Of a stretch of 64,000 bases of DNA, positions 9,232 to 18,582 are shown in pieces; within the stretch, counting starts at the first letter, position 1; every line of letters starts with the position of its first letter. The notes beneath the pieces are model-generated. The model did no database searches. It saw only the letters and a program-made list of their open reading frames with translations, and was not told where the DNA came from. Origin of the DNA: Atlanticothrix silvestris CENA357 (GTDB lineage Bacteria > Cyanobacteriota > Cyanobacteriia > Cyanobacteriales > Nostocaceae); contig NZ_JAECZB010000004.1 of NCBI RefSeq assembly GCF_016056295.1, positions 94,140 to 158,139 of the forward strand, written 5' to 3'. The position numbers were made by a program, and so were the translations under genes.

Positions 9232-9272
9232 TTTTACCTTTACTTAACCTAAAAATCCTATTTACTTAACCT
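9232..9272 (+). promoter_or_regulatory. PHO box (PhoB/SphR operator) with 11-bp periodicity
   Basis: Four 8-base units are spaced by exactly 3 bases: TTTTACCT, CTTAACCT, AATCCTAT, CTTAACCT. Two units match the cyanobacterial PHO-box half-site exactly, and the set keeps the 11-base helical register expected for tandem SphR binding. It lies 190 bases upstream of the choice-of-anchor gene and on the same strand. No other gene lies closer in that direction. Confidence 0.75.
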
Positions 9273-9461
9273 TTTACCAATAGTTTGCAAATGTACCCCT
9301 AGTTGTTAGCCGTTTCTATCCTGCGTAACAGCTGCCGATAATGAAGCATTCCGCATAGCTACTTTACAGCTAAGTGGGTGTTCTTCGTGCGCTCAATTTG
9401 CGGTTAGGAGTATACCGCATCTGACATCTAAAAACTAAGCGTTCAATTATTTGTTGAGATT

Positions 9462-11126
9462 ATGACCATCCAAAAGCTTATCGCCTTCATTGCTCCATCT
9501 GCCATTTTATTAGGAGTAATGACAGTTCCGGCTGAGGCAGTTTCGCTCAAACCTCTCGGCACTTATAATACAGGACTATTTGATGAGGGTGGTGCTGAAA
9601 TTCCGACTTATGACCCGCTGACCCAACGCCTATTTGTGGTCAATGGAGGAGCGAAAACCATTGATGTTATCAGCATTAGTGATCCGACTAAGCCATCACT
9701 ACTATCTAATATTGATATCACGCCATTCGGTGGAGGAGCTAACAGCGTTGTATTTAAGAATGGCTTGCTAGCAGCAGCAGTTGAAGCAGTGGTTCCTCAA
9801 GATCCTGGTAAAGTTGTGTTTTTTAACACTAATGGCGATTTCCTCAATTCTGTCACCGTAGGATCGCTACCTGACATGCTTACTTTTACACCGGATGGTA
9901 CTCGCGTGCTGGTGGCAAATGAAGGTGAACCGAATAGTGACTACACAATTGACCCTGAAGGCTCAGTCAGCATTATTAATCTGGATGATTATAGTGTGAT
10001 CAATGCTGGTTTTAGTCAGTTCAATAGCCAGATTGATCAGTTACGAAGTGCCGGAATACGAGTTTTCGGGCCTAATGCAACCGTAGCACAGGATGTAGAG
10101 CCAGAGTATATTACCGTCTCTGAAGATTCTACTAAAGCCTGGGTGTCGTTGCAGGAAAGCAACGCGATCGCAGTATTGGATCTGATTAAAAATGAGATAA
10201 CCAATATTAACCCCTTGGGCTTTAAAGATTATAACCAGCCAGGAAATGGAATAGATGCTAGCGATCGCGATGACACTATTAACATTGCTAACTGGCCTGT
10301 ATTAGGTATGTACCAACCCGATGCGATCGCTTCCTATACTGTCAATGGCAAGACTTACATTGTTACAGCCAATGAGGGCGATACCCGCGATTATGACGCT
10401 TTTAGCGAGGAGGTGCGATTGGGAAATAATGCTTATCAATTAGACCCGAACGCTTTCCCTAACGCTGAGGAGCTAAAGCTACCTGAAAATCTGGGTCGCC
10501 TAACAGTAACTAATACTTTGGGTGATATCGATGGCGATGGTCTATTTGAGCAGATATATGCTTTTGGAGGTCGCTCCTTCTCTATTTTAGAGTGGGATGA
10601 GGCTACTAAGACACTCAAACAAGTCTACGATAGTGGCGACGACTTTGAGCAAATTATTGCCCAACGCTTACCTAATTTCTTCAACTCTAATAACGATGAG
10701 AATAGCTTTGATACTCGCAGCGATGACAAGGGGCCAGAACCAGAGGACGTGAAAATTGCTGAAATTAACAATCGTTTTTACGCTTTTGTGGGACTGGAAC
10801 GTGTCGGGGGTGTGATGACTTACGATGTTACTGATCCGTTTAACCCTGTTTTTATAGACTACGTAAACAACCGTGACTTCACCTCTGAAACAACCGTGAG
10901 TGGAGAAACTAACCCAGCTATCAAAGACTTAGGCCCAGAAGGTCTACTTTTCATCTCCGCTGCCAATAGCCCTAATGGCAAGCCGTTGTTGGTTGCGGCT
11001 AATGAAGTTAGTGGTACAACAACAATCTTCTCGATTGAGGCGAAATCTGTTCCCGAACCTGGAGCTATTTTTGGCTTACTAACAATTGGTGCAATGGGTA
11101 TTATGAAATTCAAGCGAAAGCACTAA
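9462..11126 (+). CDS. Choice-of-anchor I family PEP-CTERM protein, probably phosphate-regulated
   Basis: Exported protein of 554 residues with a signal peptide ending near VPAEA. The body is a beta-propeller-like choice-of-anchor I domain: SLKPLGTYNTGLFDEGGAEI at the start, repeated LFVVN/VLVANEGEP blades, and GPEPEDVKIAEINNRFYAFV followed by DLGPEGLLFI near the end. It finishes in a PEP-CTERM signal (VPEPG, hydrophobic helix, KFKRKH). Such domains occur in extracellular esterase- and phytase-like proteins. The upstream PHO box suggests it is made under phosphate starvation, perhaps as a secreted phosphoesterase. The domain call is firm, the enzyme role is inference. Confidence 0.85.
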   Translation: MTIQKLIAFIAPSAILLGVMTVPAEAVSLKPLGTYNTGLFDEGGAEIPTYDPLTQRLFVVNGGAKTIDVISISDPTKPSLLSNIDITPFGGGANSVVFKNGLLAAAVEAVVPQDPGKVVFFNTNGDFLNSVTVGSLPDMLTFTPDGTRVLVANEGEPNSDYTIDPEGSVSIINLDDYSVINAGFSQFNSQIDQLRSAGIRVFGPNATVAQDVEPEYITVSEDSTKAWVSLQESNAIAVLDLIKNEITNINPLGFKDYNQPGNGIDASDRDDTINIANWPVLGMYQPDAIASYTVNGKTYIVTANEGDTRDYDAFSEEVRLGNNAYQLDPNAFPNAEELKLPENLGRLTVTNTLGDIDGDGLFEQIYAFGGRSFSILEWDEATKTLKQVYDSGDDFEQIIAQRLPNFFNSNNDENSFDTRSDDKGPEPEDVKIAEINNRFYAFVGLERVGGVMTYDVTDPFNPVFIDYVNNRDFTSETTVSGETNPAIKDLGPEGLLFISAANSPNGKPLLVAANEVSGTTTIFSIEAKSVPEPGAIFGLLTIGAMGIMKFKRKH

Positions 11127-11198
11127 AATTGCACAAACTTTCGTGTAGCATCCCACGGCTTAGACTGCTTTAGCAAGCTAAGCCAAGACTCTTGAAGC

Positions 11199-11229
11199 CT
11201 GTTGGAAACAAATGTTTTGTTTCCAACAG
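11199..11229. terminator. Bidirectional hairpin terminator
   Basis: CTGTTGGAAACAAA pairs perfectly with TTTGTTTCCAACAG around a 3-base loop, between two convergent genes. A weaker hairpin (GGCTTAG / CTAAGCC) precedes it at 11158-11184. Confidence 0.7.
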
Positions 11230-11232
11230 ATC

Positions 11233-12675
11233 TCAAAACATACTGCTTTTATTGTTGGCTTTCAATGGTAAATAAATCGTAAAAGTTGCCCCTTGATTTG
11301 CAGTGCTAATGGCTGTAATACTTCCTTGATGAGCTTCTATAATTCGTTTAGTAATAGCTAATCCTAAACCATTACTCTTACCTGTGCGTGAGGGGTCTGT
11401 CGTATAAAACTGTTCAAAAATTCGGGGCAAATCTTGCTCACTAATACCTTTTCCCTGATCTTGAATTTTGAGTATTGCTTGTTTATCGTCGCTGTACCCA
11501 GAAATAAAAACTTGAGAATCCGGTTGTGAGTGTTTAATGGCGTTATCCAACAAATTTAAAATTGCCTGTAATAAGCGCTCTGGATCACCTTGAATGAGTA
11601 AATCAGCTACTTTGAGCTGCACTGATACACCAGCAGCTAGCATTCTGGGTTCTATGGCATTAACAGCACGCTTAATCAGATTTGATAATGATACAGTTTG
11701 CTGTTCTAGTTGGCTAACTCCTGCTTCTAAGCGTCCTAAATCTAATAAGTCATGAATCAGTCGTGATAGACGTTTAGTTTCATTTTCAATTGTTTGGAAG
11801 AAGCGATCGCGCAATTGAGGTTCTTCATAAGCTCCGCCTTTAAGTGCATCTACTGTTACTTGAACATTACTAATAGGTGTGCGGAGTTCGTGAGAGACAT
11901 TTGCGAGAAAAGTTCTCCGTTCATGTTCTAAGGAAGCCAATCTTTGACTCATCCGGTTGAGTTCTGCCGCCAACTGATCTAATTCATTATTTTCATGAAT
12001 AGTTAAGGTATCGCCAAATTGACCACTACCCAGCCGAATTGCAAAGTTACGCATAATTTCAATCGGTCGAGAAAGACTGCGAGCAAAGCGAGTGCTAATC
12101 AATGCACACAACAAAATAGTTAATACTAAACTGCTCAGTACACTGGCAATTACTCTAGCAAACTGACGCTGAAACTGCTCTAATGTAATTGACATTCGCA
12201 ACACACCCAAGAATTGACCATTACGCACAATGGGTCTGGCGATATATAAACGATCTCTAGATGATAAAACTCCTTTGGCAATCCCCTGTGCTGGACGTTT
12301 TTGCAGCGCTTGAGCCATTCCAGGAACTTTGTACCAGTCTTGAACTTGTTGATCTAATTTGGGATCAGAAGTAGCTAATAACCTACCTTGTTGATTGAAA
12401 ATACGGAGTGTGATGTTTTGTGGTGCGCCATATCTCTGCACTAGCACTTTTACTCGTTGAACATTCTTTTCTTCTAGAGCATCCGCTACACTCTCGCTCA
12501 AAGCATTTGTCCAGTTTTCCATATCTACTTGTCGCGATCGCATAAAGTAGACATGGAAAGACCAAAGGATATAACTTGCCATGAGAGAAGTTCCCAAAAC
12601 TATTAGCAGCAGGTAGGTAGCTAACAGTTTGGAGTGAATAGTATTCAATTTAATTGAACCCCACCAGCCTTTCAT
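11233..12675 (-). CDS. Membrane sensor histidine kinase with HAMP
   Basis: A 480-residue kinase with two transmembrane helices (about 17-41 and 175-195) enclosing a ~130-residue periplasmic sensor region, then HAMP (about 195-250), HisKA with His262 in NVSHELRTPISN, and HATPase_c with NLLDNAIKHS, DQGKGI and GLGLA. All catalytic motifs are present. Its ATG overlaps the stop of the upstream receiver gene (ATGA), so they are translated together and form a cognate pair. The stimulus is not evident. Confidence 0.9.
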   Translation of the reverse strand: MKGWWGSIKLNTIHSKLLATYLLLIVLGTSLMASYILWSFHVYFMRSRQVDMENWTNALSESVADALEEKNVQRVKVLVQRYGAPQNITLRIFNQQGRLLATSDPKLDQQVQDWYKVPGMAQALQKRPAQGIAKGVLSSRDRLYIARPIVRNGQFLGVLRMSITLEQFQRQFARVIASVLSSLVLTILLCALISTRFARSLSRPIEIMRNFAIRLGSGQFGDTLTIHENNELDQLAAELNRMSQRLASLEHERRTFLANVSHELRTPISNVQVTVDALKGGAYEEPQLRDRFFQTIENETKRLSRLIHDLLDLGRLEAGVSQLEQQTVSLSNLIKRAVNAIEPRMLAAGVSVQLKVADLLIQGDPERLLQAILNLLDNAIKHSQPDSQVFISGYSDDKQAILKIQDQGKGISEQDLPRIFEQFYTTDPSRTGKSNGLGLAITKRIIEAHQGSITAISTANQGATFTIYLPLKANNKSSMF

Positions 12676-13049
12676 GTAGGCTGCTCTCCCGGACGACGAC
12701 GTAACACTGCTTTAATGCGTGCTAATAGCTCACGGGTGTTGAATGGCTTGGTGACATAATCATCTGCTCCCGCTTCCAAGCCCCAAATTTTATCTATGTC
12801 TTGATCTTTAGCTGTCAGCATAACAATCGGGACATCTGAAAATGCCCGAATTCGCCAACAGACTTCCATCCCGCTTACTTCTGGCAACATCAAGTCCAGC
12901 AAAATTACATCCGGTACTTGCTTATGGAATTGTTTAATCGCACTCTGTCCATCTGCTACGGCCGTCACTGTATAGCCTTCTTTTTGTAAGCTATAAGTCA
13001 AACTTTCACATAGGGCTGCTTCATCATCTACCAGTAAGAGGTGGGGCAT
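12672..13049 (-). CDS. Receiver-only response regulator of OmpR type
   Basis: The 125-residue protein is a complete receiver: acidic pair in LLVDDE, phospho-acceptor Asp52 in LLDLMLPEVSG, LTAKD, and KPFNTRELLARIKAVLRRR. That last stretch is the linker that normally leads into an OmpR winged helix, but the gene stops a few residues later and runs into the kinase start with a 4-base overlap. The DNA-binding domain is therefore absent, not on another frame. It may act through another regulator or by protein contact. Confidence 0.88.
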   Translation of the reverse strand: MPHLLLVDDEAALCESLTYSLQKEGYTVTAVADGQSAIKQFHKQVPDVILLDLMLPEVSGMEVCWRIRAFSDVPIVMLTAKDQDIDKIWGLEAGADDYVTKPFNTRELLARIKAVLRRRPGEQPT

Positions 13050-13093
13050 TTGTCTATTTAATTTAACATTAACTCCTAAGTTTAGCTTGACTA

Positions 13094-13213
13094 ATGCGTG
13101 AGATTTTTGTCATCTCCCTGGAGGACGAGTATGGCTTTGTCTATGCAATTATTGCTGAAGTTGAAGCCAGGGCTGCACATCATGGTTATGTGCTTCTTCC
13201 CCCTTCTTTATAA
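13094..13213 (+). CDS. Possible 39-residue small protein
   Basis: An open frame (start MREIFVISLEDEYGF, end GYVLLPPSL) lies just upstream of and divergent from the receiver gene. AIIAEVEARAAHHGYVLL is faintly like the effector-domain start of LacI-type regulators, so it could be a remnant. No clear ribosome site is present. It may be chance; I cannot assign a function. Confidence 0.25.
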   Translation: MREIFVISLEDEYGFVYAIIAEVEARAAHHGYVLLPPSL

Positions 13214-13227
13214 AATATTGATTTCTT

Positions 13228-13253
13228 AATTACGAATTACGAATTACGAATTA
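13228..13253. repeat. Heptanucleotide tandem repeat (AATTACG)
   Basis: Three full copies and one partial copy of AATTACG, the short tandem heptamer type (STRR) characteristic of heterocystous cyanobacteria. It lies just beyond the stop of the glutaminase gene. Confidence 0.8.
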
Positions 13254-13256
13254 GTA

Positions 13257-14291
13257 TTATCTTGTCTCCTTTGCTTCCCTTGTATCTCCAATCCAATCTT
13301 TCAAAATATATTTTGGCTTGGCAAAATTAAATAGGTGCAAACCAAAATCTTGGGAAAGATTTTCACAAACTTTCATGCCTCGGACACTATTTCCCTTGGC
13401 ATCTAATGGCGGTGAAAAAGTCCCAATCCCCAACTTACCCGGAACCACAGCGGTAATTCCTCCACCCACACCACTTTTAGCAGGTATTCCCACTCGGTAA
13501 GTCCATTCGCCAGAATAATCATACATACCACAAGTAAGCATGACACTGATGACATCTTGAACATAGCGCTCGTCAATTGCCCGTTCTTTGGTAATAGGGT
13601 TGATACCGCCATTGGCAAGAGTAGCAGCCATCATCGCTAAATCGCGGGTATTCACCAAAATCGAGCATTGCTGAAAATAGAGGTCAAGAGTTTCTTCGAT
13701 GCGATCGCTGACTATGCCAAAATTGAGCATTAAGTAAGCCATTGCTCGGTTGCGATTTCCTGTTGCTTTTTCTGAAAGAAATACTGGAACGTTAATATTG
13801 TGTTCTCTGCCAGTGTAACGACGGAACATTTCCAACAGGCGTTTGAGACGTTCAGTAGCTCCTTTACCTTTGATTAAATCAGTAGTAGCGATCGCACCTG
13901 CATTAATCATGGGATTATAGGGACGATTCGTTTTTTTATCGAGAACAATCTCGTTAAATGCGTCTCCTGTTGGCTCAACACTCACTTTTTTATTTACTTC
14001 TTTTGGCAGGCGATCTTCTAGTGCTAAACCATAGACAAATGGTTTAGAAATCGATTGAATCGTAAATAATTGGTCGCAATCTCCAACCTCAAAAACTTGG
14101 CCATCTGTTGTCACTATGCAAATACCAAACCATTCTGGTTTAGCTAATGCCAGTTCTGGAATATAATTAGCAACAACACCTTTTTTGAGGGATTTATGCT
14201 TTTCGTATAAATCATTTAGATAGGAAAGAAATGGCGAAGCCACCGCCGGAATTGTACTAGCGAATAAGCGTAAATCGCCTGTGTTAACCAT
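13257..14291 (-). CDS. glsA: Glutaminase A
   Basis: Serine-dependent beta-lactamase-like glutaminase of 344 residues, converting glutamine to glutamate and ammonia in the cytosol. The catalytic serine and lysine are in [12 protein letters not shown]. Conserved [22 protein letters not shown] and a Gly-rich SGVGGGI loop follow, in the family order. The length fits the family, including the short C-terminal tail, and it lacks the STAS domain that some longer forms carry. It is a single gene upstream of the STRR repeat. Confidence 0.93.
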   Translation of the reverse strand: MVNTGDLRLFASTIPAVASPFLSYLNDLYEKHKSLKKGVVANYIPELALAKPEWFGICIVTTDGQVFEVGDCDQLFTIQSISKPFVYGLALEDRLPKEVNKKVSVEPTGDAFNEIVLDKKTNRPYNPMINAGAIATTDLIKGKGATERLKRLLEMFRRYTGREHNINVPVFLSEKATGNRNRAMAYLMLNFGIVSDRIEETLDLYFQQCSILVNTRDLAMMAATLANGGINPITKERAIDERYVQDVISVMLTCGMYDYSGEWTYRVGIPAKSGVGGGITAVVPGKLGIGTFSPPLDAKGNSVRGMKVCENLSQDFGLHLFNFAKPKYILKDWIGDTREAKETR

Positions 14292-14323
14292 AAATGTTTC
14301 TCAATTCTTAATTCAAAATCAAA

Positions 14324-15040
14324 TCAAAACTGCACTTTGTATAAATCGAATAATTCCCCTGATTGTCGCTTAACTATCTTAGCGCCAGCAGCTTTAATCG
14401 TTTTTTCCCACTCAGTCATAGGCTCTAAAAACACTTCAGCACCTAAATAAGTTTCTAGAACTGCCCAATCTTCCGCTAAAGGCTGTTCTGGATTGAGAAT
14501 GTCAAAGACAAACTGCCCACCTGGTTTTAATACTCGTTTAACTTCTAACAACACAGCACTCCAATATTCCAATGGAAAGTAGCAGCTAAATCCCGTGGCG
14601 ATCGCCAGATCAAACTGATCTATGGAATAGTTTAAGTGATGAGCTGGGCCTAATTCCACACCTTTGAACAGCTTTGAGTTTAACTGTGAACCACGGGAAT
14701 TGAGAGTATCTCGTGCTATGTTACTAACTTCTTGTCCATAAAAAAATGCTTGCCAATCTCGCCAAGGATATATTAAAAAGCTGACACCGCAGCCAATATC
14801 TAAACAGTGTTGATTCTTTTGAGGTTGAGCAATTTCCCAGAAAGGAGAAACAATTCTGCCTGCTAATATGCCAGCAATCCATTCCTGATAAATTGGCATT
14901 TCCTGGACTTCTGCTGGTAATTCAAAGGTTTGACCTTCATACTGACGGTTAAAGCGATATGCTACTTGTGCTACTCTTTCTTGCCATTTGTCTGAGTGAT
15001 GAGCATTGGTTACAGAATTTGAGAAGGGCTTTTTAGACAT
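14324..15040 (-). CDS. Class I SAM-dependent methyltransferase
   Basis: A 238-residue Rossmann-fold methyltransferase. Motif I is CLDIGCGVSFLIYPW, a further conserved block is FDLAIATGFSCYFPLEYW, and LKPGGQFVFDIL marks motif III. No substrate-binding domain is recognisable. The spacing to glutaminase (33 bases) allows co-transcription, but no functional link is evident. The small-molecule class is the likely target type by analogy only. Confidence 0.8.
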   Translation of the reverse strand: MSKKPFSNSVTNAHHSDKWQERVAQVAYRFNRQYEGQTFELPAEVQEMPIYQEWIAGILAGRIVSPFWEIAQPQKNQHCLDIGCGVSFLIYPWRDWQAFFYGQEVSNIARDTLNSRGSQLNSKLFKGVELGPAHHLNYSIDQFDLAIATGFSCYFPLEYWSAVLLEVKRVLKPGGQFVFDILNPEQPLAEDWAVLETYLGAEVFLEPMTEWEKTIKAAGAKIVKRQSGELFDLYKVQF

Positions 15041-15131
15041 GAAGTCAATACTACTTTTAGTACTTTAGTATCAATATATCGTTTTGTACCCTGCCTTCTA
15101 CTTTTTATAATAAGTGATTATGCTTATCTAG

Positions 15132-15506
15132 TTAAGAATCTTCTTGTTTTTCTGTTTGTGTTTTTAAATCAGCAAATATATCGTGCTGTTCTCTAAAAAC
15201 CCTTGCAGTATAAGATAAACCTAAATCTAAGGAAAGCAAATCAACACCATCAATAATCTTGGATATCTGGGATTTATCAACTTGCAACCAGGATTTATAA
15301 AGTCTGGCGAGTTCTTTCAAAAAATTGAGTTCTTCACCCTCAAGATTATTGAATATGTCCCGATATCGCCAACCACGCTCATAGCGACTCAGCATTTGTT
15401 CTGGCGTGAACCGATACACATCGCCTGTCTGCCAACAGATTGATTCCAAAAAGGGCAGTTTTTTTGGGGCAATCACAGAATTAGTTGTTGATGTTGCGGT
15501 TGTCAT
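15132..15506 (-). CDS. Cyanobacterial hypothetical protein
   Basis: A 124-residue soluble protein. The ATG at 15506 with AAGAG upstream is preferred to a TTG 15 bases earlier. The central part reads FTPEQMLSRYERGWRYRDIF, followed by an alpha-helical region (NFLKELARLYKSW). No enzyme motif, membrane segment or signal is visible. I do not recognise a family function. Confidence 0.65.
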   Translation of the reverse strand: MTTATSTTNSVIAPKKLPFLESICWQTGDVYRFTPEQMLSRYERGWRYRDIFNNLEGEELNFLKELARLYKSWLQVDKSQISKIIDGVDLLSLDLGLSYTARVFREQHDIFADLKTQTEKQEDS

Positions 15507-15694
15507 AACTCTTTTAACCAACCACTTTGGCTAACTCTAATTTTAGAGTAGCTTTATTTTAAATGTCATCCAAACGTTAAACATACATCGATTAATTTGG
15601 TGATCTTGTAAAAGCTTTGGCGATCACTAATCTTAATTAGCAGTCAAAATAGTGATATCTAGGCAAAGGTCGCGTTCATGTATCTGGTTATGTT

Positions 15695-16414
15695 ATGTCA
15701 ACCAACATCACTCAAAACCAAAGTTTTTCAGTATCTCCTGTCCCAGACTGGGAAAACCCACTACCTCCAGAAGATTTAATATTTGATGACGGAGAACCCT
15801 TGGAAAGCAACCGCCACCGTATTGCCATGAATGTTTTAATCCAATCTTTGCAGCAAGCTTGGTCAGACCGCAAAGATTACTTTGTCGGTGGTAATATGTT
15901 TGTCTATTACAGTCGAACTCAGGTGCGAAATCGAGATTTTAGGGGGCCAGATTTTTTTGTAGTTCTCAACGTCGAAGGAAATCGTTCTCGCCAAGGTTGG
16001 GTAGTATGGGATGAAGAGGGACGTTACCCTGATATGATTGTCGAATTGATGTCTCCCTCAACAGCAAATATAGATATAGGCGAAAAAAAGACTCTTTATG
16101 AAGGAGTTTTTAAAACTAGAGACTATTTCGTTTTTGACCCCTTTGATGCCAATTCTTTGCAAGGATGGCGATTAGATGCAAATTTTCGCTATCAGCCCTT
16201 AGTTGCTAATGAGCAAGGTTGGTTGTGGTGCGAAACTTTAGGATTTTGGTTAGGAACTTGGGAAGGAACGATACAAAGGGAAACTGCATTTTGGTTAAGA
16301 TTTTATGACCATAACAAAAATTTAGTTTTGTTACCAGAAGAAGCAGAACGCCAACGAGCAGAACGCTTGGCCTCTCGCTTGAGGGAGTTAGGAGAAGATC
16401 CACAAAATATTTGA
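15695..16414 (+). CDS. Uma2 family (DUF820) nuclease-like protein
   Basis: A 239-residue PD-(D/E)XK-fold protein of the Uma2 family, very expanded in cyanobacteria. FRGPDFFVVLNVEG and PDMIVELMSPSTANID give the Asp and Glu pattern, and KKTLYEGVFKTRDYFVFDP completes the core. An unusual basic/acidic tail (EEAERQRAERLASRLRELGE) forms a coiled coil in many members. Endonuclease activity is predicted from fold; the biological role is unproven. Confidence 0.85.
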   Translation: MSTNITQNQSFSVSPVPDWENPLPPEDLIFDDGEPLESNRHRIAMNVLIQSLQQAWSDRKDYFVGGNMFVYYSRTQVRNRDFRGPDFFVVLNVEGNRSRQGWVVWDEEGRYPDMIVELMSPSTANIDIGEKKTLYEGVFKTRDYFVFDPFDANSLQGWRLDANFRYQPLVANEQGWLWCETLGFWLGTWEGTIQRETAFWLRFYDHNKNLVLLPEEAERQRAERLASRLRELGEDPQNI

Positions 16415-16457
16415 GTTTTTTTGATCAGTGCGATCGCTGTTCTCAATCCTGCTTGCA

Positions 16458-17207
16458 CTAATCATGCAACTTTTCTAGCAACCATGCTAAAGCACCTTCA
16501 ACATCTGTGACTTGCTCTGTTGGCGGTGTAGCTGGACGATTCACCATGACAACTTGTAATCCTAGTTCTCTGGCTGCAATAATTTTGGCGTAGGTGGCAT
16601 CACCACCACTATTTTTGCTGACTATGGTATCGATATTATGGTGAGTGAGAATTTTTCTCTCGTTATCCAGAGCAAAAGGCCCTTTGTCACACAATATCAT
16701 CCCTGGCGGAATCACAGCATCAGAATTTGGAGGATCAATCATTCGCATCAAAAACCAAATTTTTTTTAAGTAAGCAAAAGCAGCAAGTTCTTGCCTACCG
16801 ACTGTTAAAAACACGCGCTGTGCTTGGTTTTCTAGAGTAGCAGCAGCAGTTGCAGTATTTTCAACTTCAATCCAGCGATCGCCACTAACTTTTTGCCAAG
16901 GCGGACGGACTAACATCAAATGAGGCATTCCCACTTCCTTAGCCGCTGCTGCTGCATTCCAAGAAATCTGATTAGCGAAGGGATGGGTAGCGTCGATTAA
17001 TAAATCAATACGCATCTGACGCAGATAGTTAACTAATCCAGCCACACCACCGAAACCCCCAATGCGGACATTACCCACTGGGAATGATGGTTCACGGGTG
17101 CGCCCTGCGAGGGAGGCGATCGCCTCAATTTTGGGGATAGTTGCAACTTTGGCAGCTAAGTCTGCGGCATCTTTAACACCACCGAGAATCAAAACGCGTA
17201 TAACCAT
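16458..17207 (-). CDS. cobK: Cobalt-precorrin-6A reductase
   Basis: A 249-residue NAD(P)H-dependent reductase of corrin ring synthesis. ILGGVKDAADLA forms the N-terminal nucleotide loop, and LIDATHPFANQIS, VRPPWQ, FLTVGRQELAAF and VSKNSGGDATYAKI are family landmarks in the expected order. It reduces precorrin-6A (or the cobalt form) in the cobalamin pathway. It lies 34 bases downstream of the DUF1636 gene and both follow a cobalamin riboswitch, so B12 abundance should switch it off. Confidence 0.92.
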   Translation of the reverse strand: MVIRVLILGGVKDAADLAAKVATIPKIEAIASLAGRTREPSFPVGNVRIGGFGGVAGLVNYLRQMRIDLLIDATHPFANQISWNAAAAAKEVGMPHLMLVRPPWQKVSGDRWIEVENTATAAATLENQAQRVFLTVGRQELAAFAYLKKIWFLMRMIDPPNSDAVIPPGMILCDKGPFALDNERKILTHHNIDTIVSKNSGGDATYAKIIAARELGLQVVMVNRPATPPTEQVTDVEGALAWLLEKLHD

Positions 17208-17241
17208 GTTTTCTCTGCGTTATCTGCCATCAAGTCACTTT

Positions 17242-17685
17242 TTACATGTCTGTAGTCATGACTTTTTCGAGATTTAAAGGTGGAATCTTCGCCAGAATGC
17301 CTTTTTTCAATGGTTCAGGTCGCTCTGACCAAGGTAGTAAACCATCTGATTTAGCGTAGTATTGACTGGCACATTCGAGTACAGCAGACGCACTTTCATC
17401 AACAGTTAAATCACCAAAAAGATAAGTTAATTTGCCTTTAGCAGCAAAAGCAACGACGCAAGAACGGTTACAAGCACTCATGCATTCTACTTCTTGGATA
17501 GAAAATTGATCTCGCAATTCCCAATCTTGTGCAAGGTGCTGAAGATGTTGTAATAGTTTTTGACCTCCACTTTCACCTAGACGTTTTCCGTCTTGCCAAA
17601 CACTGGCACAGGTTTTGCACACAAATAAAGTGTGAGAAGCGACACCTAAAGAGTTACTAGGAGAAATGTTTGCAGTAACAGTCAT
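17242..17685 (-). CDS. DUF1636 family Cys-rich (ferredoxin-like) protein
   Basis: A 147-residue protein with CKTCASVW near residue 24 and CMSACNRSCVVAF near residue 88, matching the DUF1636 metal-binding (thioredoxin-like 2Fe-2S) pattern. Family members are repeatedly encoded beside cobalamin or metal-chaperone genes. Here it is first in a riboswitch-controlled operon with cobK. A role in delivering or sensing metal or electrons for corrin synthesis is likely but unproven. Confidence 0.85.
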   Translation of the reverse strand: MTVTANISPSNSLGVASHTLFVCKTCASVWQDGKRLGESGGQKLLQHLQHLAQDWELRDQFSIQEVECMSACNRSCVVAFAAKGKLTYLFGDLTVDESASAVLECASQYYAKSDGLLPWSERPEPLKKGILAKIPPLNLEKVMTTDM

Positions 17686-17724
17686 CTATCTGTACCTCGC
17701 AGATGTGTAGGACTGAGCAGTATA

Positions 17725-17880
17725 TTTCGGCGGGCATTCTGACTCAACTCAATTTGGGATTTTGAGTTAGCTAAAAATCTCAAATTGGTTCACAGTTGCG
17801 GGACAGCGCCGGATTTCCACCGAACTTTCCCCCTTACCTCTGGTAGACCAATACCACCAGAACCGAAATGCCCATCCATC
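17725..17880 (-). promoter_or_regulatory. Cobalamin riboswitch
   Basis: Read on the minus strand, the leader has the class-defining blocks in order: GGTTCTGGTGG, a GGTAAGGGGGAA-like stem, GGTGGAAATCCGG, GCGCTGTCCCGCAACTGTGA, and the B12-box-like AGTCAGAATGCCCGCC. It ends about 40 bases before the DUF1636 start, so control is probably at ribosome access or by early termination. Confidence 0.9.
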
Positions 17881-18037
17881 ATACCATCAATATCCGGACA
17901 AAATTTCTTGAAAATATAAATAAAGTCCGTCTATAATTCTATTATGGTAATTTAAACTATGCTTTTTCTATAGTTTTCGGTTCTATAAAATTAGATAAAA
18001 TTTATTGCTAGTCAGATATATCAGTTTTGCATGACGA

Positions 18038-18391
18038 CTAGATTTGTTCACTAAAGATTTCAGGTACTAAATTTGAAATCTTTTTTGTTAAACTTAAGCT
18101 ATTTTCCAAATCGGTATTAGATTGTAGTAAAAATAAACTTTCGAGTTCATTCTTGTTGTTTAGATGATTTAGATAGTGATCGGCATAGCGAAAAGCAGCA
18201 GTACCGTCATAAGCAGCAATACTCATAGCTTGCAACAAAACATTCAGGGGAACCTCAAACTCTGTAAGTTTTTCAGCTAAAATTACCAAATCTCTATCGC
18301 TTGCAGGTAAAGCTTTCTGTTTAAAATTAATCTCTGCTCCTTTTGGTTTTTTTCGATTCATTCGCATAATTTGCATAGTAGAGCGTTTCAT
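18038..18391 (-). CDS. Hypothetical protein
   Basis: A 117-residue soluble protein with an AAGG ribosome site 9 bases before its ATG. The N-terminus is very basic (MNRKKPKGAE); the middle (LTEFEVPLNVLLQAMSIAAY) and the rest look helical. I recognise no family or motif. It sits between the cobalamin riboswitch and a sigma-factor remnant, each unrelated. Confidence 0.55.
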   Translation of the reverse strand: MKRSTMQIMRMNRKKPKGAEINFKQKALPASDRDLVILAEKLTEFEVPLNVLLQAMSIAAYDGTAAFRYADHYLNHLNNKNELESLFLLQSNTDLENSLSLTKKISNLVPEIFSEQI

Positions 18392-18582
18392 AAATGCACC
18401 TTAATAACTTGAATGAGTGCAGTTTTGCTCATAAGTACAAAGCAATGTAACCGTGTTTTTACGGGATTTATTAATGTAGGAGGTAAAAACCTCAGCACAA
18501 TTGCAGTCATGTATCTCAAGCCGAAACTATCCAAATATATTTTATTTCTATTGACATTTACATATTATTTGTATTGCATCTT

